Positions 48,013 through 58,319 of a DNA stretch of 64,000 nucleotides are shown here, one piece after another. Position numbers and translations under genes: made by a program. The notes beneath the pieces were generated by a model. That model did no database searches, was not told the origin of the DNA, and worked only from the letters and a program-made list of their open reading frames with translations. How positions within the stretch are numbered: position 1 is the first letter of the stretch; each line of letters starts with the position of its first letter. The DNA comes from Uloborus plumipes. Lineage: Eukaryota > Arthropoda > Arachnida > Araneae > Uloboridae. The stretch covers positions 310,001 through 374,000 of the forward strand of contig JAXGGA010000033.1 of assembly GCA_038373865.1 (NCBI GenBank). The letters run 5' to 3'.

Positions 48013-49208
48013 CTATTAGACTGAATCGTAATATGACTAAGAGGCTTATTTTCTCTGAACTGAAACTTGAGTTTTAAACCGTTAGAAAAAAAGCTATGTC
48101 ATTTGCGACAATTTAAGTTCATCACATAATGTTTATACGTGAACAATATCCTAAGTTACGAATTTGGCAATTATAAGATAATTCTTCTTTTCAATATTCC
48201 CTTTTTAAGCCTAAAATTTCATGCAACTTGAATAATTTATTAGGTTTCTTTTTCTCTATTTGAAATGAATAAAATTTCAACGCACCATTTTTTACTAGTT
48301 ATATTTTAACTTATTTGAAAGCTCTCGCTGACAGCGTTGAATTCAGGGAATAAGTTATTTCTGGAAGCGCTGTAAAAACTGAGGGAAGCAAAAGGAAAAG
48401 AATGACAGAAAGGGAGAAAGTGGACAATCTCTGGCTTTCTAGTTTGAAATATGCCATCATTATTTTCAGGGAAATATTTAAATATGATATTTTCTTCGAG
48501 CTGACATTTTTGATAAATGAGCTAGACAGAAATATGTCAGAGATTTTTAGCATCAAATGTCTTTTGTTTCAATCCATTTGCCAATCTCAGTCTAGGCTGT
48601 ATTTTGCAATCATATGAAAAATAAAGAGCTATTATTTATCTCATTTTTTACTTTGATATAAAATTCACAACGCATTTCAAGCATTTAATATAAGATTACG
48701 TCATCTTCATATTTTACAACCGTATAAGCAAAATAGTTATATTTTGAGTTTAAATTTCAACCCATCCATAAACTAGCATTTAAATAGGTATTTTATATAG
48801 AAACTTGACTGGTTGTCATAGTTTAGATACGTTGTTAGACAGTATTTTGCCGTAGAAAAAGGTAATTAATGTAAATGCATAATATAACTTTTTGAGGAGT
48901 TGAACCTAACATTTTTAAGTTAACAAAAATTTTAAATTAAAAAATAAATACTTAAACGTAATTTAATAAAAGACTAGGTCAAATTACATAAGTACATTTT
49001 ATGACATTGAGTAAATGAAGGCAGCAAATATTTGTGTGTTAGAAAACAATAATAAGTGAATGTGAAAGTTATGGATGTTCGCTTTTTTTTAATTTTACTT
49101 TAGTTTAGTTTTTTATTGTAATAAATTTTCATCATCAGGCTCATTTAACGACGTTTTTAATATACACCTGCGACACGCATGAACGAAGAAAAAGGGCAAA
49201 ATTATTTT
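48013..49208. other. AT-rich stretch, nothing recognised
   Basis: Overlapping short frames at 48311-48617 on both strands have no recognisable domain. Confidence 0.35.
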
Positions 49209-49222
49209 GCATAATAATATTT

Positions 49223-49606
49223 GTTTGTTTGTTTCAAATGGGGCTGCTTTTAGCTTCTTGCCATTTGCAGACCTAGTGCATTCCCCAGAAGCGGCATCCA
49301 CTCTTTCATGTGGCGCCACCATCGGAGAAGTACCTTTGTCACAAGGATTTTGGCGCCCAGTTTCCCCACTAGATGGAGGCCCTGGGCTCTATTCGATGCG
49401 AAACTGCACTTGGAATTTAATTTCGCCAAGAGATACAATAAGCCAAACACAAGTATTCGAGGGATCTTTTACATGCCGCATAATCATACGACATGAGCGC
49501 TGCCGATTTCCTGCATCATGAAAATCCACCGACTGGAGCTGGGTTCGAACCCGCGCTTTTGGGCCTAAGAGGCCAGCGTCTTTACCACTAAACCACTCTG
49601 TCGGCT
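49223..49606 (-). mobile_element. tRNA-derived SINE with perfect target duplications
   Basis: A GC-rich 384-bp block, minus strand. The head (49606 to about 49536) is tRNA-like: A box TGGTTTAGTGGTAAAGACG, an arm GGCCTCTTAGGCC and B box GGGTTCGAACCC. The body of about 290 bp is not recognised, and the tail is GAAAC(AAAC)n, seen on the plus strand as GTTTGTTTGTTTC. A 14-bp direct repeat GCATAATAATATTT flanks it (49209-49222 and 49607-49620). Such duplications show LINE-assisted retroposition. Reading frames within it are not genes. Confidence 0.85.
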
Positions 49607-49683
49607 GCATAATAATATTTATACTGTGAAAAAAAAAACAATGATATATAGATAATAGTTGCACTACATTAAGGAACAATGGA

Positions 49684-50125
49684 CACTGAAAAAACTGAAC
49701 TGTTGTTTTTACAGTATAATACTGGCAGCCGAGGTTCCAATTTACAACTGTAAAATGCACAGTAATAAACTGTAAAACTAGCAATTTTACAGTGTATGAC
49801 TCTACAGTTGGAAATTTTACATTTTATTGCCATAAAATTTAGCATTATTATATTGTAAAAACAACGGGATAATACTGGCAGCAGAAGTTCCAGTTTAGAA
49901 CTGTAGAATGCACTCTAATGAACTGTAAAATTAGCAATTTTACAGTTTATTACTGTAAAATTAGCAATTTACAGTTCAGTACTGTAAGTGTAACATTTTT
50001 ACAGTTTATTACCGTACAAAAAGCAATTTTTACAGTTTATTACCTTACAAAAAGCAATTTTTACAGTTTATTACTATAATACTAGCTGCATTATACTGTA
50101 AAAACAACATTCATTTTTTACTGTG
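49684..50125. mobile_element. Self-complementary CACTG mini-element, copy 7 (longest)
   Basis: CACTGAAAAAACTGAACTG to CATTTTTTACTGTG, 442 bp; TA follows at 50126-50127. Two TACTGGCAGC(C/A)GA modules and many TTTACAGTTTATTAC units. A tandemly duplicated 40-bp stretch (ACAAAAAGCAATTTTTACAG twice) near 50014-50070 shows recent unit gain. Confidence 0.85.
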
Positions 50126-50127
50126 TA

Positions 50128-51197
50128 CTCTACAAATTCATATCCTAAAAATGTTCGCGCGAAACAATGATCAATTTATAAAACTGAAATACAGCTAATG
50201 GTTTAAATCTTGCTTTTTCTTTTTTAACTCTTTAACATTATGATCTTCTTTCCTAAAATAAATAATGCGGCTTGATGAACTTGCTTTTCTTCTGAAACAC
50301 ATACAATGTTGCATTCATCTACCTTTTTTTTCTAACTCTTTTATCGCAGAGCAAAAGGACAAGTTAGAATGAGCTAAGTTTAGCATACACTTTTTTAAAG
50401 CCTCTTAGAAGAATTTGATTTTTTCTTCTTTTTTTTCAAATTTAAATAGATTTTAAGATAATTAGACTTAATACTGATTTTTCAGAACTTAACGAACATC
50501 GTTAATTACATTTATCTATCATAAAAAGACATATTCAACGATGATGAAAAATAAAATCTTGCTCACAAAGGAAAAATAGTCGTTACAATTTCCTGTTACT
50601 CACTTTTGTCCTAATTGCAAAAAAAATTAATCACTTTTAATTAAAATTGTACACTTCATAGCTGCAGTTTAACATTAGAAACGAAATGTCTCTTTTCTCG
50701 ATTTTGAAGACGGTTATTAATTAAAGTCTTCTTTAAAACCATTTTTTATTGTAAGTATTTCATTGGATTATTTCTTTCCGATTTATAATTACAGTTTCAG
50801 ATTTAGAACATTTCTCATTATAAAACCAATTATTTTTCGTTAATATGATTTTCTTTTCTTTTCTTTTTTTTTTTTTTGAGTATTGAAAAATTCCTCGGGA
50901 ATTAAAATTGTTTGATTACTGTTGAAAAAAAGAGAGAGATATATAGATTTGAATCATTTTTCGTTCAGAGAATAAGAGTAACGTAAAAGAAAGGTTACTG
51001 AACATCCGTTCTTATATGCCGCTTGATACAGCGAGTTCTGTTACAGCAATTAATTTAAAGCAAACTATGTAAGAAGCATTTTATATTGTGTTTCTATTTA
51101 AACCCCAGTTGCCAGGTGTTTACTCTTTTAGACTTTCAATCCGTCATCGTCTTGGGTCCCGGTAATCCATCTCTTCGGAATTGCTCATCGGCCTCTG
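50128..51197. other. AT-rich stretch, nothing recognised
   Basis: A more GC-rich segment at about 51125-51205 hosts the insertion site of the next element; no function assigned. Confidence 0.35.
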
Positions 51198-51205
51198 CTT
51201 CCCAT

Positions 51206-51646
51206 TAGAGCTCCTTCAGAGGACAGGCTGACTTATACGACATTTTGGTTCCAAGACATTCTTGGACCAGCCTTGTTACAGGTATTTGAAACACATTAAT
51301 ATTATACCTGGTTGCTCTGGCATACAATAACTTATGATGAGTTGGATAAAGCACCATATTAGGTAAATTTAAAAAGAAAACTTATTTCTCGAATTTAAAA
51401 ACAATTTATTGGGAAATGTTTCATAAAATCGGGTCTATTTTCACATTGCACTTGTTTTAAGCCTGAGTTTATGAAATGTTTTTGTCATACAGACAAAAAT
51501 AGTCAAATATCATCTATGCAGCTACAATTCAAACTTAGCTCCCACTTTTCTTCAATGCGACTTGAGTACAGATACCAGTGATTCCACGTCCACTGCTTTG
51601 GAACCAAAATATGGGGTGAGTCAGCTCCCCTCTTATAGGAGCCTTA
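51206..51646. mobile_element. hAT-type mini-element, 441 bp, copy 1
   Basis: Imperfect inverted ends (TAGAGCTCCTTCAGAGGACA left; TAAGGCTCCTATAAGAGGGG read inward from the right) and a perfect 8-bp duplication CTTCCCAT (51198-51205 and 51647-51654). About 90% identical to the copy at 55195-55635. Confidence 0.85.
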
Positions 51647-51654
51647 CTTCCCAT

Positions 51655-53111
51655 GCACGACATACATAGCTGCTCAAATGGAAGAAATTTACTACAAAGC
51701 TACTATACCAATGTGCGTTCTATACCAATGTACAGTGTACATCTACAAGAAATTGGCTTTTTAGCAGAAGAACACGAAAAATTCATTGTACACTTGCAAG
51801 AAGCCACGTCAAAAAGTTTAGACTTCGCTTCATTAACAAAGTGACTGAATTTTGTCTTAAAGTTCAATTTATCTTTATCATGACTAAATGACTTTCTCAA
51901 AGTGTAGTATTTATTATGGTAATCCGTTATCAATTTTACAATACGTACATGACTGACCGTTGGTATAGAAGCTTTGCAGTAAATTTCTTCTATCAGCTAT
52001 GCAATCTGAAATCCTTGAAAAAGGTTCGCCTTTTACAGATTGCGATTTTTCTTCAAAGCAAGCTAACAACACATCTGCACATGTGGGTAAAACATTTTGA
52101 CTTAACCCTTTCGGTGCACCAAAAAACGGACAAACAATTAAACGTTTAGAAGTTTTCTGGGGTTCCATTATTTATTATTCGGAGAACGGAGAACAGTATA
52201 ACAAAACTTGAGCATAAAAATATGCTATAAAGTTACAAAAAAACTCACCCAAAGCTAAACACGCTGCACTTTTTGATTCACTTTCTGTTGCTAATTAAAG
52301 ATGCTGTTTGTTTGGTGGGTCTAGCTGACTAAGTAACAACCGAAATGAGTGCAGACTACAGGGACTTTGAACTGTCTCCTAGAATAATAATGTCTAGACA
52401 AGTCGGCTGTAGAACAAAAATATGCCGGCACAGCGCCGACATAATGCGTTCTGGTTCAGTTTTTGACTTTTTTTTTTTTCATATTTTGAGCCTTATGCGC
52501 AAACAGAATGCATCTCCTAAAAGTTATATATAATTTTTTGTCTTCAAATTATGTTATCTACTAACAATTTAAAGCAGTTTCGATAGAAAAAAAATACTCC
52601 TTTTTCTTTTTTTTTTTTTTTTGAAAATTTTCATTTTTAGCATATATTTTCCAACTTTGGGCCTCATGAGCGAACCGAAGGAGTCAACTTAGATTTTTTT
52701 TCCCAAATTTTGGACACAAACCACAACTTTTGAGAGGTAATGCGATTTCGAAATAAAAAAATCGATATTTTCGAAATTTGACATTGTAGGCGAGTTTAGC
52801 CCAATTTAAGGCTGATGTGCAAACTAAAGATCGTATGTAAAAGCTATAAAATAGTTTTTTTAGATTAAAAATGCACAAAATATTTACAGCTTACGGCAGT
52901 TGCATTATAAGAAGTTACAATTTTCTTTTCTTTTTTCTTTTTAAAAATTATGTAAAATATTTTTAACATAATTTTTCCCACTTTGAGCCTCATGCGCGAA
53001 CCGAAGACGTCAACTTAGAATTTTTTTTTCCCAAGTTGTGGATACTAAACCACAACTTTTGAGAGGTAATGCGATTTCGAAATAACAAAATCGATTTTTT
53101 CGACTCACCCT
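51655..53111. repeat. Stretch with local inverted and direct repeats
   Basis: Segments 51665-51713 and 51957-52005 are inverted copies (CATAGCTG...GAAGAAATTTACT(A/G)CAAAGCT...TATACCAA). Segments 52640-52790 and 52965-53105 are direct copies about 324 bp apart (GCCTCATG.GCGAACCGAAG, CCACAACTTTTGAGAGGTAA). Neither shows coding capacity. Confidence 0.5.
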
Positions 53112-53222
53112 AATGCACAGTACTAAACTAAAACTCGCATTTTTGCAGTTTCCTACTGCAAAGTTAGGAATTTTATAGATTATTGCCGTAAAATTTAGCT
53201 GTATTATACTGTAATAAAAACT
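53112..53222. mobile_element. Truncated CACTG mini-element fragment
   Basis: AATGCACAGTACTAAACTAA...TTAGCTGTATTATACTGTAA matches an internal part of the family. Both ends are missing. It abuts the scrambled inverted repeats. Confidence 0.6.
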
Positions 53223-54205
53223 AAAATTAAAAATTTAAACCTCCCCCCCCCCGACTAAATAAAGGCTAAGCTGCATATTTGCTTAAAAAACGCTTTTACT
53301 CGCGTTCTATAGAACATGGAAGATTCAATTACATCATATAAGACTAAGAAAATTTTTCTCTTTCATTTGGTGCTATTTTTTAAAGTTTTTAACGCCCGAC
53401 ACACAAAGGAAGGAGGGTTATGTGTTTGACGGGTATGTGTTTCTTTCTATCTGTGTATCTGTCTGTGGCACTCTGCAGCCTAACGGATGGACTGATTTTG
53501 AATTTTTTTTTTCGTGTTCGAAAGGGGAGTTGATCGAAAGTGTTCTTAGCTAGATTGCATCTTCGGATGGTATTAATTAACGAAGATATTAATTAAAAAC
53601 CTTTGAAAGGTTTTTCGGGATTTTAACAGTGAAAACATACTTCAAAACTTAAAAAAATAGCATCAAATGAAGGAGAAAAAATTTCTGCGTCTGACACGAT
53701 GTAATTGAATCTTCCATGTTCTATAGAACGCGAGTTATAGCGGTTTTTTTTTAGCAAATGCAGCTTAGCCTTTATTCCCGCGATTGGAACCGTTTTCATT
53801 GTTGGCAGACAAGGAAAGCAAACTCTTGTAATTTATTAAAATGTTTATCAGTTGCCAGCTTCTATTTTTTTTAACAAATAAAATACTTGTAATTGATTTT
53901 ACAGTTTTAGGCTTAGTCGGGAGTTTTCAAAATTTTCAATTTTAGTTTTAATATTATGAAGTATGTTTTCACTGCTAAAATCCCGAAAAGCCTTTCAATG
54001 GGTTCTAATTAATGTCTCCATTAATTAATGCCATCCGAAGACGCAACCTAGCTAAGAACACTCTCGATCAACTCCCTTTTCGAACAAAAAAAATTCAAAA
54101 TCGGTTCATCCGTTTAGGCTGCAAAGTGCCACAGGCAGATACACAAATACACATTCACGTCAAACACATAACCTCCCTTCCTTTGTGTGTCGGGGGTTAA
54201 AAATA
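53212..54205. repeat. Scrambled inverted repeats with a C10 tract
   Basis: Segment A (about 53261-53386, with GCTAAGCTGCATATTTGC and GTTCTATAGAACATGGAAG) is inverted at 53660-53782. Segment B (53387-53646, AACGCCCGACACACAAAGGA to AACAGTGAAAACATAC) is inverted at 53958-54205. A third piece (about 53212-53262, including C10 at 53243-53252) resembles 53905-53957 inverted. The order is not that of a simple palindrome. B has a CTGTCTGTGGCA...CGGATGGACTGATTTTGA stretch typical of arthropod interspersed repeats. Confidence 0.55.
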
Positions 54206-54246
54206 TAGCTTAAATTCAAACCAGTTCTATTTTTTTTCTCATTTTG

Positions 54247-54980
54247 GGAAAGGGTTGGTTTTTAAAAACTAATCACATGATCCTTGTATGTTTTAGGAAA
54301 TAACTCCATCAGATTTCAAAACCTGTTCAGCAAAGTGTATATGAAATGAGCGTAAAATGACAGTAAACTTTCAGGGTTGTTTTTAAAAAGTAATCACATG
54401 ATCCTTGTATGTTTTAGGAGTTAACTCCATCAGATTTAAGAATCTGTTTAGCAAAATGTATATGAAATGAGCGTAAAATGACAGTAAACTCTCAGGGTTG
54501 TTTTTAAAAAGTAATCACATGATCCTTGTATGTTTTAGGAGTTAACTCCATCAGATTTAAGAACCTGTTTAGCAAAGTGTATATGAAATGAGCGTAAAAT
54601 GACAGTAAACTCTCAGGGTTGTTTTTAAAAAGTAATCACATGATCCTTGTATGTTTTAGGAGTTAACTCCATCAGATTTAAGAACCTGTTTAGCAAAATG
54701 TATATGAAATGAGCGTAAAATGACAGTAAACTCTCAGAGTTGTTTTTAAAAAGTAATCACATGATCCTTGTATGTTTTAGGAGTTAACTCCATCAGATTT
54801 AAGAACCTGTTTAGCAAAGTGTATATGAAATGAGCGTAAAATGACAGTAAACTCTCAAGGTTGTTTTTAAAAAGTAATCACACGATCCTTATATGTTTTA
54901 TTAATTAACTCCATTAGATTTCAGAACCTCGTTAGCAAAAGGTATATGAAATGAACATAAAATGACAGTAAACTCTGAAA
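54247..54980. repeat. Minisatellite, 121 bp x about 6
   Basis: Head-to-tail units (anchor TCAGGGTTGTTTTTAAAAAG at 54371, 54492, 54613, 54734 and 54855). The first and last units are more diverged, as expected for array edges. Each unit contains ATCACATGATCCTTGTATG. No conserved reading frame. Confidence 0.9.
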
Positions 54981-55194
54981 AATATTTAAGTCGTATGGAA
55001 GAGAATGAAGTTTACCAGCAAGGGTGAAATAAAGAGAGAGAAGCAAGTATGATTTATTTTGTCAGAATTTTCTACCCTTTCTCGTCAAATACCATGAAAA
55101 TTAGTTATGTTGTCTAGCTCTACAGAATTACATATGTAGGGATCAGTCCACTTTTTGTCATTCTTGATTTAGCACCGTAATAACATGCACTAAC
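54981..55194. other. Short spacer, nothing recognised
   Basis: No feature supported. Confidence 0.35.
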
Positions 55195-55635
55195 TAGAGC
55201 TCCTATAGAGGACAGGCTGACTTGTCCGACATTTTGGTTCCAAGACATTCTTTGGTCCAGCCTTGTACAGGTATTTGAAACACATTAATATTATACCTGG
55301 TTGCTCTGGCGTAAAATAACTTATGAGTAGTTGGATAAAGCACCATATTAGGTAACTTTAAAAAGATAACTTATTTCTCGAATTTAAAAACAGTTTATTG
55401 GGAAATGTTTCATGAAATTGGGTCTATTTTCATATTGCATTTGTTTTAAGCCTGAGTTTATGAAATGTTTTTGTCATATGGACAAACATAGTCAAATATC
55501 ATCATTGCAGCTACAATTCAAGCTTAGCTTCCACTTTTCTTCAATGCGATTTGAGTACAGATACCAGTGGTTCCACGCTCGCCGTTTTGAACCCAAAATG
55601 TTGGATGAGTCAGCTCCTCTCTTATAGGAGCCTTA
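55195..55635. mobile_element. hAT-type mini-element, 441 bp, copy 2
   Basis: TAGAGCTCCTATAGAGGACA to ...CTTATAGGAGCCTTA, flanked by a perfect 8-bp duplication GCACTAAC (55187-55194 and 55636-55643). Same length and orientation as copy 1. Confidence 0.85.
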
Positions 55636-55643
55636 GCACTAAC

Positions 55644-56039
55644 TATAAAATTTTCTCATTTTGTTATAAAAAATTAACTTTAAGCGTCTCTAGCTTTTTA
55701 GAACAAAGATCCTTTTTATGGACTTGGTTCACTTGCATTCTGAGCCCTCCATATTACGTGTGAAGTTAAACTTCAGCAACAGGAATGTGACATAAGCTGT
55801 CGGAGCCTCCAGCTATTTCTCTTACTATGCAAACATCCTTAAATTCATCTCCGCTAATCGGCTCTGCAAAGATTCATAGTAAATTTAAAGTCACGCAGCA
55901 AAAAGTCTTTGGTGAAATCTTTCTAAACCTCCTATTAGTCCAGTAGAAATAGCGTTAGGGGTCGAACAAATTGCAACAGAAACGAAACCTACTGGAAAGG
56001 GTAGGTAATAGGCTCCTAATGAACATAAAAAAAGTATAC
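55644..56039. other. Spacer, nothing recognised
   Basis: No gene or element end supported. Confidence 0.35.
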
Positions 56040-56560
56040 ATTCGTACTGGTGGGACAAATATGTTTTTTTGGCCGCCATCTTGAAAAATCATAAAAAAAT
56101 TCAAAATTCAAAAAAATTATGTGTGGTATCAAATGAAAGGAAATTTCAAGCTAAAAAGTAATAAAATGTGAGATATTTAAAGTAAAGTGAAGATACTGAA
56201 AATATACACCTGTACTGTCGCGTAAAATGCGATTTTTTTAGCCGCTATCTTTAAAACTATGAAAAAAATAAATGAAAATAAAAAAATCATCTGTGGTATC
56301 TAATAAAAGGAAATTTCATGCCAAAACGGAATATTACATCTAATATTTAAAGCAGTGTGAGCATCCTAAAAATATATACCCGTACGGTAGAGAGAAATGC
56401 TTTTTTTCAGTCGCCATCTTGGAAAAGCGTGGACTTTTTTTTAAAAACAAAATGTATCATAATGTGGTTTCAAATGAAAGGAAATTTCACACTGAAAAAG
56501 AATATTAATGGGATATTTAAATCAAAATTTGTATAAAGATGAAATAGGTAGGAAAATGCA
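56040..56560. repeat. Degenerate tandem repeat, about 170 bp x 3
   Basis: Anchors GCCGCCATCTTG (56072), GCCGCTATCTTT (56241) and GTCGCCATCTTG (56410) are each followed by 'TGGT(A/T)TC(A/T)AATGAAAGGAAATTTCA'-type sequence. Units are diverged, so this is an old array. Confidence 0.6.
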
Positions 56561-56616
56561 AAACAATTAAACGTACATAAGCTTGTATTTACGTCTCAAG
56601 TGCTAAAACACTGTTA

Positions 56617-58317
56617 GGGTGAGTTCTGGTAAGTGCGTCCACGGGGTAAGTGCGTCCACTGGGAATTATATGAACACTGTCCTGAAATGGCTTCTGCAAC
56701 ACATCGACTATGTTAGATAACTGTCTGATGATAATTTCAATAGGTAGAATTCAGGCCTGGATTCAATAGACGAAACAAAATCAGAGACAACTTAAATGTC
56801 TTCAAAAAAACTCTGAAGTAAAGATTGAGGAGGTTTTGTTTCAGTTTCTCTTGTAGTCATACCAAGCAATTGAAGTCAAGAAATGCAAGTTGTTTCTTTT
56901 GAGTAATAGCTACTAAAAACATACATGGGGTATTTTGATCAAATACTCTTACTAAAATTTGTTTATATGACGGTACGCACTTTCCCTTTCTTTAAAGTAA
57001 GGTGGGGGTAAGTGCGTACCATTATGATGGGGCAAGTGCGTACCACTATCATGAGGCATATGCGTACTATTATGCGGATCAAGTGCGTACTATTATGATG
57101 AGGCAAGTGTGTACCACTACGTGGAAAATCCGACTCTCGTAATTCACCTTTAATTTTGCTTATAACTCTTTTATAAGCCGATTATAAATCCAACGTCATG
57201 TCCATCAGGAATTTATATTTACTTTGTATGCGGCATAAGATTTCAATTATATTCATTACCTCTGAAATATATTGGCTTTTAGATATCAGTTAATAAATTT
57301 TTCATTGAAAATAGCGATCATAAGCTATACTTAATTTAAACCAGAATGAGAAATAAAGCAATGAAATTAAGTGAAACACTAAATTAGGAACTAACTGATT
57401 CAAAAACGATGGTGGGGTAATGAATAAATTATATTTAAGAAAATTAAGAACACCTTGTGAAAAACTATTTCAATGTACAAGAAAAAAAAGTACAAGTATC
57501 ACATCATAATATCATGATCAATTATTTTCTTTCTTTTTTTTTTTTTTTTTTGCTCTTTATTTTGTGTTTTTTCTTACTGCTGCTGATTTTAATAAGAAAA
57601 ATATTTTAAAACCGTATTTTTTCGAAAAAAAAACGAATTGTTCACTCAGGTCACCTAACGATGTACCATATAAATAGAATTAAAGAAAATCACAGGAGTA
57701 CGCACTTACAACAACGTTATTGGACGCACATGTCTCATCTTACATTTAAGAAGGGGTAAGTGCGAACCCTGGCTTAAACACAGACTGATTAATGAAAAAA
57801 CTAAAATAAACTATGTAGACTATAAGTGATTATTACTAAATAAAAACAACTTACATTTGCTCACTTGGTCTTATTAAAAGGTCAGAGAAAGAATCACATA
57901 CACAACACTCTCAATCTTCAAATCACAGTTGTTCGCAATACACGTGGGATATCACTGATAGCGTTTCATCCATGCAAGCAAGTGCTGATCTCTAGTATTA
58001 GGAATTATCCCGAGGCAACTACCTAACATATTTAATATGTGCCAGAAGTTTTTTCCTGTTCATATTCACATAATTTAAGGTGGACGCACTTACCCCGCTA
58101 GGTAGGGAAAGTGCGAACCTTAGAGTAGGTGTCATAAACCGGGTCACAAAACCTATGCTTATGGTTTATTTGACATATTATATACTTGAAAATCTTAGTA
58201 AAGGATCTGGAAAGAAAACTAAAAAAAAATTGTGAGTGTACAAAATTTTTCGACAGAGCAGTATCCTTGAGAACATGAACTTTGAAAAAAAGGGTACGCT
58301 CTTACCAGAACTCACCC
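56617..58317. mobile_element. TA-flanked element packed with GTAAGTGCGTACC motifs
   Basis: 1,701 bp. Inverted ends GGGTGAGTTCTGGTAAG(T/A)GCGT and TA on both sides (56615-56616 and 58318-58319). About fourteen copies of a 'G(G/T)(T/C)AAGTGCG(T/A)(A/C)C(C)' motif occur in both orientations: paired at the left end, clustered at 57000-57120 (five within 120 bp), and near 56968, 57690, 57723, 57755, 58083, 58108 and 58292. No transposase reading frame. It abuts the XPG-like pseudogene. Confidence 0.75.
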
Positions 58318-58319
58318 TA

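Noticed and set aside
48311..48617. Overlapping reading frames of 71-81 residues on both strands
   Set aside because: No domain, no codon-usage or context support; consistent with chance.
49207..49521. 104-residue plus-strand reading frame
   Set aside because: It lies within the SINE body and its duplication boundaries.
51131..51280. Open segment bounded by an AG acceptor and a GT donor that reads as a plausible 50-residue exon
   Set aside because: It straddles the boundary of the hAT-type mini-element at 51206, whose 8-bp duplication is exact. Half of the 'exon' is therefore transposon sequence, and the second element copy has a frameshift.
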